A stretch of DNA of 48,839 nt from positions 1-48,839 of the forward strand of contig CAYXMH010000027.1 of NCBI GenBank assembly GCA_964466115.1, in the 5' to 3' direction. Within the stretch, counting starts at the first letter, position 1. The number at the start of each line of letters is the position of its first letter. A model generated the notes under the pieces. The model was not told where the DNA came from, searched no databases, and saw only the letters and a program-made list of their open reading frames with translations. This DNA comes from Pseudolysobacter sp964466115. Its GTDB lineage: Bacteria; Pseudomonadota; Gammaproteobacteria; Xanthomonadales; Rhodanobacteraceae. Made by a program: the position numbers and the translations under genes. Shown here in pieces: positions 35,270 through 44,338 of the stretch.

Positions 35270-36775
35270 CTAAAGTCGACAGCGTTCGTTGGAGGCCGGG
35301 ATATGCAATGCCTCACGATATTTGGCAACCGTACGGCGGGCCACGCTGATTCCGCGCCGGTTTAGCTCGAAGGTTAAAGCCTGATCTGAAAACGGATGCT
35401 CGTGCTTTTCCTCACCGATCAGTTTCTTAATCATCGCGCGCACGGCAGTGCTTGAGGCTGCGCCACCGTCCACGGTGGATACACCGCTCGAAAAAAAGTA
35501 CTTAAATTCGAAGGTGCCGCGTGGCGTGTAAAGGTATTTGCGCGTGGTAACGCGAGATACGGTGGATTCGTGCATGCCGACTTCATCGGCGATCTCTTTC
35601 AGCACCAAAGGGCGCATCGCCTCGGCGCCATAATCAAGAAACGCGGTTTGCGCGGCAACGATGGCACTGGCCACTTTTAGCATCGTTTCGGCGCGGGTTT
35701 GCAAACTCTTGATCAGCCAGCGTGCTTCTTGCAATTGACCGCGCATATAAGTTGCATCGGCGCGGCGCGCACGCGCGATTAAGGAGGCGTAATGCTGATT
35801 GATGGCGAGTTTCGGCTGGCAGTTGGGGCTTAATGTCGCAACCCAGCGACCCCCTGTCTTGTGGGCGTAAGCGTCCGGAGCCACGAATTCGGCTGGGGTT
35901 GGGTTGATTTGGGCACCCGGTTTGGGGTCTAGCGAGCGAATCAAATGAACCGCAACATCGAGTTCTTCCGGCGAGGCGTTTAATTGGCGGCACAATTTCG
36001 CCCGGTCATTCTTGGCCAAGAGCTCCAAATGCTCCATCACGATCGCTTTTGCCAAGGCATGGCCTGGAGTCGCTGCCGGATCAAACGCATCAATCTGGAT
36101 CAATAGGCATTCGCTTAACGTACGGCTGCCTATACCAAGTGGATCCAGGTGCTGAATGCGATGCCGCACCGCCTCAATTTCATCCAATGCCACGTGATAC
36201 AAGGAGGCCAAACTTTGTTGAATGGCTTCCGCCGATTCGTGCAAATAACCATCGTCGTCGATCGAATCGACTAGGATCACGGCAATGGCGCGGTCGCGCG
36301 GGGAGAGCGGGGTAACGTTGATCTGCCACAATAAATGATCGTGCAGATCCTCCTGTTCCTGGTCACGCTCCTCAAAGGTTTCGTTGTCGTCCGATGAGCC
36401 GCGATGGCTGCTGTAGTCGTTGCGTTCTAACGCAAAGTCCATCGGTTCAGAGCTGTCTTCAAAACGACTTGATTCCTCGAAGTTATTCGATTCTTCAAAA
36501 CCCTCCGAAGTATCGGATGAGGTTTCCGCTGAATTGGCCCCATTGCTGGCCGATGGCTCTTGCGCCGCAGGGTCTATGCTGGCGGTGTCGTCGCCATTGC
36601 TGGGCTTGGAGAGCATCCCGGGTTCGTCCATCTCAAGCAATGGGTTGGATTCGAGCGCTTCGCGCAACTCGGCTTCAAGCTCTACGCTTGATAATTGCAG
36701 CAACTTGATCGCCTGCTGCAGTTGCGGCGTCAGCGCAAGCTGTTGATGTAAGCGAAGTTGTAGGGTGGGTTTCAT
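35270..36775 (-). CDS. rpoN: RNA polymerase sigma-54 factor RpoN
   Basis: A 501-residue sigma-54. Region I begins MKPTLQLRLHQQLALTPQLQQAI and provides the activator-responsive part. An acidic region II at about 55-140 is rich in E, D and S. The core-binding domain follows, then the helix-turn-helix HESTVSRVTTRKYL, and the RpoN box ARRTVAKYRE at about 479-488. It is the sigma factor that the PilR protein of this window would activate. lptB lies upstream after 248 bases, the standard arrangement, and hpf follows. Confidence 0.97.
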   Translation of the reverse strand: MKPTLQLRLHQQLALTPQLQQAIKLLQLSSVELEAELREALESNPLLEMDEPGMLSKPSNGDDTASIDPAAQEPSASNGANSAETSSDTSEGFEESNNFEESSRFEDSSEPMDFALERNDYSSHRGSSDDNETFEERDQEQEDLHDHLLWQINVTPLSPRDRAIAVILVDSIDDDGYLHESAEAIQQSLASLYHVALDEIEAVRHRIQHLDPLGIGSRTLSECLLIQIDAFDPAATPGHALAKAIVMEHLELLAKNDRAKLCRQLNASPEELDVAVHLIRSLDPKPGAQINPTPAEFVAPDAYAHKTGGRWVATLSPNCQPKLAINQHYASLIARARRADATYMRGQLQEARWLIKSLQTRAETMLKVASAIVAAQTAFLDYGAEAMRPLVLKEIADEVGMHESTVSRVTTRKYLYTPRGTFEFKYFFSSGVSTVDGGAASSTAVRAMIKKLIGEEKHEHPFSDQALTFELNRRGISVARRTVAKYREALHIPASNERCRL

Positions 36776-37023
36776 AAAATCTTAATATCCCATACCCAAA
36801 TCCGGTGGGTATCCCAGGTGCAGGATACGCCCGAACGCTGGTACCTCGTCAACCACTTGACGCGGCCGATTTTGCGGTGGAGGATATGGCGCGAGTATTG
36901 GTTGAAGCCGGTCCAATACCTCAAGATTCGGCTTAAAAACCGTCATCGATTAGCTGGACAACGCAACCGGTTGCGGGCAGGGACCACAACGTCCTTTGGT
37001 GGGTATTACCGTACTAAACTAAG

Positions 37024-37743
37024 CTACATCCGAAACTCGCGTCCCAAATACACTTCGCGCACCTGCTCATTCGCCAGGATTTCCGCGGGCGGTCCTTTTG
37101 CCAATACCGCACCATCGCTCATGATGTAGGCGCGATCGCAAATGCCTAAGGTTTCGCGCACGTTGTGATCGGTAATCAAAATACCGATGCCGCGGTCTTT
37201 TAAGTGCCTAACGATGCGTTGAATATCGACGACGGAAATTGGATCGATACCGGCAAACGGTTCATCCAGCAGCATAAAACGCGGTTTGGCGGCCAAGGCG
37301 CGCGCGATTTCAACGCGCCGGCGTTCGCCGCCGGATAAGCTAACGCCGCGTTGATCGGCGATGTGGGCGATTTGCAAATCATCAAGTAGGCGCTCGAGCT
37401 CGACATTGCGCTGTGCTTTATCCAAATCGCTGCGTAATTCCAAAATAGCTAAAATATTCTCCGCAGCCGTCAAGCGTCGGAACACCGAAGGCTCTTGCGG
37501 TAGGTACCCCAAACCTAAGCGCGCCCGCGCGTGCATCGGCAATCCGGTGATATCGGTTTCGTCAAGGCGAATGGAGCCGGCGTCAGCCGCAATGAGCCCG
37601 ACGATCATATAAAAGCAGGTGGTTTTCCCCGCGCCGTTGGGGCCAAGTAAACCAACGATCTCGCCTTCGGTAACTTCGAAATCGAAGCCGCGTACTACCT
37701 GGCGCGCGCGAAACCGTTTTTGCAAGCCTTGCGCGCTCAGCAT
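37024..37743 (-). CDS. lptB: LPS export ABC transporter ATPase LptB
   Basis: A 239-residue ABC ATPase powering LPS extraction from the inner membrane through LptFG and the Lpt bridge. Walker A is GPNGAGKTT at 34-42, the Q-loop region LPQEPSVFRRLTA follows, then signature SLSGGERRRVEIARALA and Walker B FMLLDEPFAGIDP. It follows lptA by four bases and precedes rpoN. lptF and lptG are not in the window, as is usual, since they lie elsewhere in gammaproteobacteria. Confidence 0.96.
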   Translation of the reverse strand: MLSAQGLQKRFRARQVVRGFDFEVTEGEIVGLLGPNGAGKTTCFYMIVGLIAADAGSIRLDETDITGLPMHARARLGLGYLPQEPSVFRRLTAAENILAILELRSDLDKAQRNVELERLLDDLQIAHIADQRGVSLSGGERRRVEIARALAAKPRFMLLDEPFAGIDPISVVDIQRIVRHLKDRGIGILITDHNVRETLGICDRAYIMSDGAVLAKGPPAEILANEQVREVYLGREFRM

Positions 37744-37747
37744 GAGT

Positions 37748-38368
37748 TTAGTGCTCGGTGGTTTTATCGGAGTTCTTATTCTTGCTCTTTGCCGGTTTAT
37801 CCGGTGTTGCTGCCGGTTTACTATCCGGGGTTTTCACTTTTGGCAGCATACGCAAATGCACACGGCTTTCAGCGTTGTTGTCGCCGCCGGTCATTTCACC
37901 GGTTTTGGTGTTGTAGAGCATGTGCTCGCCGCGGAATTCGCCGCGGTTTTGCTGGATGGCGACGACGTTGCCGGTCATCTCAACCAGATCGCTGTCGGAT
38001 TTGTAATCCACGGTTAGTGCATCGGTGGTCATCAAACCGCCATCGTTGTCGAGCATTTGTTCGACATGCGCCGGATTGCCGACCAATACGACCTGTTTGA
38101 TCCCCCCTTTGCCATCGCCGTATACCGTGGCCTTGTCCCCGCGGCCCTTGATCGTACCCTGGGTAATGCGCACATCACCAGTAAGGATCGTAATGTTGGC
38201 TTGTTGATCGGTGTGCGATTGATGCGCATCGACCAGCAGTTCCTGCTCGCGATCGGTGCTTAGTGCATGGGTGCTCGATGCGCCGCACATAAACGCCGTC
38301 GCAATCAGCAAGCTCAGCGCCCGGTTAGGGTTTGGTTTTTTTCTTAGGTTGAAGGATAGCGTGAACAT
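37748..38368 (-). CDS. lptA: LPS export periplasmic protein LptA
   Basis: About 206 residues, the periplasmic bridge protein that passes LPS between LptC and LptD. A signal peptide (ALSLLIATAFMCGASSTHA) precedes an OstA-like beta-jellyroll (about 40-165) with ITILTGDVRITQGTIKGRGDKATVYG. The C-terminal tail is Lys/Pro/Ser-rich (KPAATPDKPAKSKNKN). The ATG at 38368 gives a slightly long basic N-terminus and overlaps lptC by 44 bases; no better start is visible. A reading from 38446 was rejected as it lacks a signal at the N-terminus. Confidence 0.9.
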   Translation of the reverse strand: MFTLSFNLRKKPNPNRALSLLIATAFMCGASSTHALSTDREQELLVDAHQSHTDQQANITILTGDVRITQGTIKGRGDKATVYGDGKGGIKQVVLVGNPAHVEQMLDNDGGLMTTDALTVDYKSDSDLVEMTGNVVAIQQNRGEFRGEHMLYNTKTGEMTGGDNNAESRVHLRMLPKVKTPDSKPAATPDKPAKSKNKNSDKTTEH

Positions 38369-38903
38369 CCGCGAGCAAATCCAGTTGATGAGTGTTGAGG
38401 TCAGCTTGCATACCCACGCCGCGCAGTATAGAGCCAGGCTGGGCAAATGTGGTGGGTGCGGCCGTTTCCAGGCGTTTGTCTTTGGGCCAGGCGGTCAAGT
38501 CGTTGGTCGTGATTTGCGCCGCTTTGAGCGTGGGCGTGGGATCGCGGTGCATTTCGACCAGGCCTTGCAGCTTCATCAGCGTGCCGTCTTTATTGACCCA
38601 GGCGGCATCGGATTTGCCCTTCCACAGATTGCCTTTGCCATCCACCAGTTGATAGTTGGGTTTATCGACATTGATCGATCCGTCATCACCGCGGCGCGAC
38701 AGCAATGGCGCCGCAAGGGTAAAGGTCAGTTTGCCTTTGGCATCGAGCGCCTGCAGCGCAAAATCGCTCAAGGTGTAATCGGATCGCGGTGGGCCGATGA
38801 ATTCGTGAACATCGTCCTTGGGTCGAGTAAACCAAACCAGCAATTGGCTGGCCAGTGCGACCAAACCAAGCGCGAAAACGACGATCCAGGGATGGCGCTG
38901 CAT
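38325..38903 (-). CDS. lptC: LPS export protein LptC
   Basis: A 192-residue inner-membrane-anchored protein linking LptBFG to LptA. A single N-terminal helix (WIVVFALGLVALASQLLVWF) is followed by a periplasmic jellyroll (about 50-170) with LSDFALQALDAKGKLTFTLAAPLLSRRGDD. The start ATG overlaps the kdsC stop by one base, and the end overlaps lptA. This kdsD-kdsC-lptC-lptA-lptB order is conserved in gammaproteobacteria. Confidence 0.92.
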   Translation of the reverse strand: MQRHPWIVVFALGLVALASQLLVWFTRPKDDVHEFIGPPRSDYTLSDFALQALDAKGKLTFTLAAPLLSRRGDDGSINVDKPNYQLVDGKGNLWKGKSDAAWVNKDGTLMKLQGLVEMHRDPTPTLKAAQITTNDLTAWPKDKRLETAAPTTFAQPGSILRGVGMQADLNTHQLDLLADVHAILQPKKKTKP

Positions 38904-39439
38904 TACAAGTGCGCTTTAGGTTCAGGTTCAATGCGGCCTTGCGCGCTAAGCAGCAGGTCGCAAACCTCGCGCACGGCACCATCGCCGCCCAGGCGCTGTG
39001 TGCTCCAGTGCGCGCATTTGTGTACGGCAGGCTGCGCATTGGCCACCGCAATGGCCAAGCCCACCCGCTGCATCACGGCCAAATCGGGCAAATCATCGCC
39101 CGTATAAGAAACCTCGGCCGGGTCCAGTTTCAATGCGTGAATCAGTTGCTCAAAGCAATGCAGTTTGTTGTCTTGCCCTTGATAGACATGCGCAATACCA
39201 AGCTCGGCCGTGCGTTCGGTCACCATGGGACTCATGCGCGCGGTGATGATCGCCACTTCGATGCCGCAAGCCAACAATCGCTTCAATCCCAAACCATCGT
39301 GCACGTGAAACGCTTTCCATTCGCGGCCATCGTCGCTAAACCAAAGCTTGCCGTCGGTAAGCACGCCGTCGACATCGAACACCGCAAGCTTGATGCGAGC
39401 AGCGCGTGCAGTTAACTCGACCGGGTTCAGAGGCATCAA
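38903..39439 (-). CDS. kdsC: 3-deoxy-D-manno-octulosonate 8-phosphate phosphatase KdsC
   Basis: A 178-residue HAD phosphatase that releases Kdo from Kdo-8-phosphate. Catalytic aspartates D22 and D24 are in FDVDGVLTDG. FHVHDGLGLKRL and the GDDLPDLAVMQRVGLAIAVANA loop complete the family pattern. It has no cap, so it probably works as a tetramer like other KdsC proteins. It overlaps kdsD by four bases and lptC by one. Confidence 0.96.
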   Translation of the reverse strand: MMPLNPVELTARAARIKLAVFDVDGVLTDGKLWFSDDGREWKAFHVHDGLGLKRLLACGIEVAIITARMSPMVTERTAELGIAHVYQGQDNKLHCFEQLIHALKLDPAEVSYTGDDLPDLAVMQRVGLAIAVANAQPAVHKCAHWSTQRLGGDGAVREVCDLLLSAQGRIEPEPKAHL

Positions 39440-40458
39440 ACCACCTGCGCCCGCAGCAAATCGTGAATGTTCAACGCCCCGACCACCCGTGATTCATCAT
39501 CGACGACGATTAGAGCGTGGATTTTATGATCTTCCATCACACGAGCCGCCTCGACTGCGAGCTTGTCCGGCCGTATCGTTTTCGGGTTGGCGGTCATTAA
39601 TTTCGTTACCTCCGTGGTGCGCAGATCGATCTGCGCATTGTCCACGGCACGGCGCAAATCACCATCGGTAAACACGCCGAGCAAATGATGATTGGCGTCG
39701 ACGATCGCCGTCATGCCAAGACCCTTGCGGGTCATTTCCATCAATGCGGCGGTTAGGCTCGCGTCGGGCCCCACCGTTGGAATCGCATCACCCGTGTGCA
39801 TGATGTCCGAGATGCGCAATAACAAGCGTCGCCCCAAACTGCCGGCGGGATGCGAACGTGCAAAATCCTCCGCGGTGAATCCGCGCGTCTCAAGCAGGGC
39901 GATGGCCAGGGCATCGCCCATGACCAAGGCCACCGTGGTACTGGCGGTTGGGGCCAGCCCCAATGGACATGCTTCTGCCGGCACGCTGACATCCAGGCGC
40001 ACATCGGCCAAACGCGCCAACGACGATTGCTCATTGCCGACCATGACGATCAACGGCAGGCCCTGGCGTTTGATCAAAGGCAGAATCGTGAGCAGTTCCT
40101 CCGTTTCTCCGGAGTTGGACAGCGCCAGCACCACGTCGGTATCGGTGATCATGCCCAAATCGCCGTGGCTGGCTTCACCGGGGTGCACAAAGAAAGCAGG
40201 GGTTCCGGTTGAGGCAAAAGTGGCGGCAATTTTGCGTGCGATATGCCCCGATTTGCCCATGCCGGATACGATGACCCGGCCGCGGCATTCGTACATCAGC
40301 TGGCAGGCGCGAAAAAAATCGCCGTTTATGCGCGATTTTAAGAGCTCAATAGCCTGCAATTCCGTGTTTATGACGGTTAAAGCGCTGTGCGCGAGCATCA
40401 TTGTATCCAATGCGGGCTTCGTGGTTAGGGGCTGATTTGTTTGGATTTGGGCATTCAT
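39436..40458 (-). CDS. kdsD: Arabinose-5-phosphate isomerase KdsD
   Basis: A 340-residue enzyme interconverting ribulose-5-phosphate and arabinose-5-phosphate for Kdo synthesis. The SIS domain (about 40-200) has VIVSGMGKSGHIARKIAATFASTGTPAFFVHPGEASHGDLGM and SNSGETEE. Two CBS domains follow (about 215-340) with ISDIMHTGDAIP and LMTANPKTI. The ATG at 40458 was chosen; an in-frame start at 40497 would add 13 residues of unlikely sequence. It diverges from ibaG across 200 bases. Confidence 0.95.
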   Translation of the reverse strand: MNAQIQTNQPLTTKPALDTMMLAHSALTVINTELQAIELLKSRINGDFFRACQLMYECRGRVIVSGMGKSGHIARKIAATFASTGTPAFFVHPGEASHGDLGMITDTDVVLALSNSGETEELLTILPLIKRQGLPLIVMVGNEQSSLARLADVRLDVSVPAEACPLGLAPTASTTVALVMGDALAIALLETRGFTAEDFARSHPAGSLGRRLLLRISDIMHTGDAIPTVGPDASLTAALMEMTRKGLGMTAIVDANHHLLGVFTDGDLRRAVDNAQIDLRTTEVTKLMTANPKTIRPDKLAVEAARVMEDHKIHALIVVDDESRVVGALNIHDLLRAQVV

Positions 40459-40658
40459 GGCTTGCGGGTCCCACGACAACAAAGGCCGGTACGCCAAGAT
40501 TTTGATTTCTGTACCGGCGAAATTTCAGTAACATGCGCGACCCCTATTGTAACCGCTACCGGGTCAATCCGCTTTAGGTGCGCCGGGAATGGTCGGGTAT
40601 TGGGCATACCAGCGCGTTTGAGTGTATTGCCCGTTAATCGCCAGATGTCGGACCGAGC

Positions 40659-40895
40659 ATGGACATTAAAACCATTCAGAATCTCATTGAACAAGGGCTG
40701 CCGGGTGCGCAGGTGTCGGTACACGGCCCGGACGGAGTGCATTTTGAAGCCACGGTCGTCACGCCGGAATTTGAAGGCAAACTGCCGTTGGCGCGCCATC
40801 GGATGGTGTATGCCACGCTGGGGGCGCTGATGGGCGCCGAGATTCACGCTTTGTCGCTTAAGACCTTAACGCCAACCGAAGTTAAACAAAAGTAG
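40659..40895 (+). CDS. ibaG: BolA-family protein IbaG
   Basis: A 78-residue BolA-like protein, the IbaG type found next to murA. The core DGVHFEATVVTPEFEGKLPLARHRMVYATLG contains the invariant His in the ARHRMVY segment. IbaG binds [2Fe-2S] clusters with monothiol glutaredoxin in other species and is linked to acid stress. murA starts 10 bases after it ends, so they form one unit. Other usual neighbours (the mla genes) are absent. Confidence 0.93.
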   Translation: MDIKTIQNLIEQGLPGAQVSVHGPDGVHFEATVVTPEFEGKLPLARHRMVYATLGALMGAEIHALSLKTLTPTEVKQK

Positions 40896-40905
40896 ATTAT
40901 CAACA

Positions 40906-42165
40906 ATGGCAAAAATTGTAATATCAGGTGGCGAACCCCTACACGGCGAGGTCTGGATTTCCGGCGCCAAAAACGCCGTATTACCGATTCTTGCGGCAAC
41001 GCTTCTGGCCGATGAGCCGGTCACCATCGGCAATGTGCCGCATCTGCACGATGTGACCACGACGATGGAATTGCTGGGTCAAATGGGCGTGCGTTTGGTG
41101 CTGGACGAACGTATGCGCATTCATGTTGATCCGCGCTCCACCGATCGCTATTTCGCGCCGTACGATTTGGTCAAAACCATGCGCGCCTCGATCCTGGTGC
41201 TGGGTCCGCTGGTGGCCCGTTATGGCCAAGCCGATGTTTCGCTGCCGGGCGGTTGCGCAATCGGTTCGCGGCCGGTCAATTTGCATATCAAAGGACTACA
41301 GGCGCTGGGCGCCGATGTCACCGTGGAGAACGGCTATATCCGCGCCCGCGCCAAACGGTTGCGTGGGGCACGCATCGTGATGGATCTGATCACCGTTACC
41401 GGTACCGAGAACATCATGATGGCGGCGACCTTGGCCTGCGGCGTCACCGTGATCGAAAATTCGGCGCAGGAACCCGAGGTGGTTGATCTGGCCAACTGCC
41501 TTAATAGCATGGGTGCGAAAATTGAAGGCGCTGGTACATCCACCATCGTGGTTGAAGGTGTGGAGCGTTTGCATGGCACCAATTACGATGTGTTGCCCGA
41601 TCGTATCGAAACCGGCACGTTTTTGATTGCGGGTGCTATCACCGGCGGCAAGGTAATGGCCAAACGCGCGCGCCCGAAAACACTCGATGCCGTTTTGCAA
41701 AAACTTGAAGAAGCCGGCTGTGAGATCACTACGGGTGAGGACTGGATTCAACTCGATACCAAAGGCCGACGCCCGAAAGCGGTGGATGTAACCACCGCGC
41801 CATACCCCGCGTTTCCCACCGATATGCAAGCGCAGTTTTCCGCGTTGAATTCGGTGGCAGAAGGGGTTGGTGTGATTACCGAAACGGTGTTTGAAAACCG
41901 CTTCATGCATGTGCACGAGCTTGAACGCTTAGGCGCGAACATCCGTCTGGAAGGCAACACCGCGATTATCCAGGGCGTTGATTACATGACCGGGGCGGAG
42001 CTTATGGCAACCGACCTGCGTGCCTCGGCTTCGTTGGTGCTGGCAGGGTTGGTGGCAAGAGGCGATACGACGGTGGATCGCATTTACCACATCGATCGTG
42101 GTTACGAATGCATCGAGGAAAAGCTTGGCACATTGGGTGCGAAGATTCGGCGCTTGCCCTCCTAA
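40906..42165 (+). CDS. murA: UDP-N-acetylglucosamine 1-carboxyvinyltransferase MurA
   Basis: The first committed enzyme of peptidoglycan synthesis, transferring enolpyruvate from PEP to UDP-GlcNAc. It is 419 residues long, the usual size. K22 and N23 (SGAKNAVLP) and the loop cysteine C117 in LPGGCAIGSRPV, the fosfomycin target residue, are all present. RPKTLDAVLQKLEEAG and MTGAELMATDLRASASLVLAG are further family blocks. It begins 10 bases after ibaG. The 249 bases that follow hold no gene; a short AT hairpin lies at 42220-42238. Confidence 0.97.
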   Translation: MAKIVISGGEPLHGEVWISGAKNAVLPILAATLLADEPVTIGNVPHLHDVTTTMELLGQMGVRLVLDERMRIHVDPRSTDRYFAPYDLVKTMRASILVLGPLVARYGQADVSLPGGCAIGSRPVNLHIKGLQALGADVTVENGYIRARAKRLRGARIVMDLITVTGTENIMMAATLACGVTVIENSAQEPEVVDLANCLNSMGAKIEGAGTSTIVVEGVERLHGTNYDVLPDRIETGTFLIAGAITGGKVMAKRARPKTLDAVLQKLEEAGCEITTGEDWIQLDTKGRRPKAVDVTTAPYPAFPTDMQAQFSALNSVAEGVGVITETVFENRFMHVHELERLGANIRLEGNTAIIQGVDYMTGAELMATDLRASASLVLAGLVARGDTTVDRIYHIDRGYECIEEKLGTLGAKIRRLPS

Positions 42166-42414
42166 GCGTAATTAACGGGTGGGAGCTTCATCGGAGTAAC
42201 TTCCACTAACCTGCCACATGATTATTTTTCCAATAATCACAAAACCGTAAAAACGACATCTCATTCAGCCTGCGTTTATTTAACGGCACCGGTTGTGCGC
42301 AATCGCGCTCGAAGTCACAACTCGTAACAAAAAAAATTCCGCTTTCCTCCCCGAATTTCGCACCTGTACTGTGAGGAACACGCAAACCTTTACTCACATT
42401 AGGAGAACTATGTT

Positions 42415-44286
42415 ATGAAACCGGAAAAAGCCCCATTGATTGGACTAAGTATCTTGGCGACCGCGGCCATCCTCTATGCTGGGAACGTCGCAGCTCGGCA
42501 ATTCGGGTACCTGCACGAAGCGAATGCTCTTAATACCGTTAATGTGCCAGTTGAATTTCCTGGGGGCAGTACTGCAACCAGACATTGGACTGCCCTAATG
42601 CATGGTGCTTTGCAAAGCCAACCTGATTGGGCTGTTTTTGCAACTCCCTTGCTAGGACGTGGCAGTAATGCGGTGTCGACTTGGCAATTTAGCGATTTAG
42701 CGCATGTGGATTATCTCGTTACCTACAGCACTGCGTCATCGAGTTGGTTGATTGCGCGACAGCAAGTTGCGTATATGGGCGCAAATTATCCACACGGATA
42801 TCCCGTTAATGTAACAGGCGCATTTGGCGTTGGAGTAGTCGATCGAACGGATCGTTCGATTATTACAATGGACAATGTTGGGCCTGAATTTAGGGTGTTT
42901 CCAAATCATTTAATTTCTCATCCAGGTCTTGATTACAATCCATTGGCGGTACCTGTTTTGAGTTATCGTGGTTCTCACGCATTGGCTGGCGAAAATATGG
43001 ATTTTTGCGGTCAACTCGATTATGACCTGAACTTAAGTCAGTGGTATGTCACATCGTTGTGCTCTACTTCTGCGGCGACCGGGTGGAAACCCGTTGATAT
43101 CACAATCCATATGGCTACACCGGGCGTAGATGGGTTTCGACATACTGTTACTGTGGGAAACCGCTGGACCGGTACTTCCTGCCCAGACCGAGCTGAATGT
43201 TCGGTTATTGATAATTCATTAGTTAATGGAGAAGGTGATGCAATCTTGATTGGAACGCGCGGACATGACGCCAATTCCAGCAATATTGGATTCAAATACG
43301 ATCGTGAAACCCAAAGATGGTTATTGCTATGCCTACCAGAAAGTGTTGATGGTGCTCCGCCAGCTGATGGACAATGTTCATTAAATAACAACGCGGAATA
43401 TCATATATGGGTGGCTAGCGCCATGCAGGAAACTACGGCTATCACGACGACGTTGGATGCATTACCCATTCCTAGCTTTGCCATTGCTATTCCCCCATTA
43501 AGCGTGCCGGCACGGCCTGAATCCATGCAACAAATGCTTTCAACATCGGTTAATGGCACCGCCGTTACAGGTGGGACAACTTATCTTTCCTATGGTGCGG
43601 GCTCCGGGTGGTCATTATTCTCAACTCATGGCAGTTTTGTTCCGAGTTTTGAAGCCGGTTCCAAGTACAGTATTCATGCATTCCCATCGCAACAAAATGC
43701 CTCCTTGCATAAAACACAAACGTTCACTTGGCTATCGATTTTGGATCATCCGTTGCTGAGTGGAAGTTTTCGCGATACGGTGTTTGTCACACAGCAGGTG
43801 CTTAATCCATTCGGATTGGCCAATGGCAGCACCACGCTCTACAACACGGGGTTGTACTGGGACGGAGGCAATTGGAATATCGCCGCCGAAGATCCATTTG
43901 CAAGCATGCCCTTTTCTGGCGGAGTGTATTTTCACGTATTGTTTCCAGAGTATCGCGAAATGGGTGCTCGTAACCCACGGGCTTTTCAGCATACGGTGAC
44001 GGAAAATGGCACTAATAGCTCCTGTGTTCTAGTTAATAACCCATGGTTAAACAATCAGCCGGATGCTCGTCTCTTCATTAATCATGTTATTCGTGATGCT
44101 ACATCCGCAGGTCAGTTATTTATAAATTCACCGCTTCACACCCGCTATTATGGAACCCGCAGTAGTGGATTTTGGACCATATGCCGCAGTGATGGGAACT
44201 CAATGCCAGTGGGTGCAAAATTCAATGTGATCGTAGGTGATAGCCTGATTGCCGATCGCTTATTTAGCGATGGTTTTGAACCATAA
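42415..44286 (+). CDS. Large secreted repeat protein with C-terminal DGFE motif
   Basis: A 623-residue protein with an N-terminal signal or anchor (LIGLSILATAAILYAGNVAA). The remainder looks like about six divergent beta-rich repeats of 75-95 residues, roughly at 58-138, 160-232, 240-333, 344-420, 436-510 and 523-607. Shared marks are F-x-H-T near the start, N-P/S-L-x-N, a W in the middle, and MPVGAKFNVIV at the end. This recalls a bacterial repeat family I believe is called DUF7452, with low certainty. The last ten residues, DRLFSDGFEP, resemble a terminal motif common in secreted proteins of Lysobacterales. An AGGAGAA ribosome binding site precedes the ATG. Base composition is more AT-rich than that of neighbours. 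Confidence 0.78.
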   Translation: MKPEKAPLIGLSILATAAILYAGNVAARQFGYLHEANALNTVNVPVEFPGGSTATRHWTALMHGALQSQPDWAVFATPLLGRGSNAVSTWQFSDLAHVDYLVTYSTASSSWLIARQQVAYMGANYPHGYPVNVTGAFGVGVVDRTDRSIITMDNVGPEFRVFPNHLISHPGLDYNPLAVPVLSYRGSHALAGENMDFCGQLDYDLNLSQWYVTSLCSTSAATGWKPVDITIHMATPGVDGFRHTVTVGNRWTGTSCPDRAECSVIDNSLVNGEGDAILIGTRGHDANSSNIGFKYDRETQRWLLLCLPESVDGAPPADGQCSLNNNAEYHIWVASAMQETTAITTTLDALPIPSFAIAIPPLSVPARPESMQQMLSTSVNGTAVTGGTTYLSYGAGSGWSLFSTHGSFVPSFEAGSKYSIHAFPSQQNASLHKTQTFTWLSILDHPLLSGSFRDTVFVTQQVLNPFGLANGSTTLYNTGLYWDGGNWNIAAEDPFASMPFSGGVYFHVLFPEYREMGARNPRAFQHTVTENGTNSSCVLVNNPWLNNQPDARLFINHVIRDATSAGQLFINSPLHTRYYGTRSSGFWTICRSDGNSMPVGAKFNVIVGDSLIADRLFSDGFEP

Positions 44287-44305
44287 TAAAATGGTCAATT
44301 GAAAC

Positions 44306-44338
44306 AGCGTCGCTCCCGTTGTATGCGCGAGCGACGCT
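44306..44338. terminator. Hairpin between convergent genes
   Basis: A perfect ten-base stem (AGCGTCGCTC at 44306-44315 and its complement at 44329-44338) closes a 13-base loop between the secreted repeat gene and the convergent asparaginase-like gene. It overlaps the last stop codon of the latter. It could end transcription from both sides, though T-runs are lacking. Confidence 0.45.

Noticed and set aside
36818..37129. A 103-codon plus-strand frame in the rpoN-lptB gap
   Set aside because: It extends into the lptB antisense, is Arg-rich and has no ribosome binding site; the gap more likely holds the rpoN promoter.
38256..39107. A 283-codon frame opposite lptA, lptC and kdsC
   Set aside because: Antisense to three genes with strong matches; no start signal or domain.
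42220..42238. Hairpin GATTATT/AATAATC after murA as a terminator
   Set aside because: The stem is AT-only with no following T-run, so support is weak.
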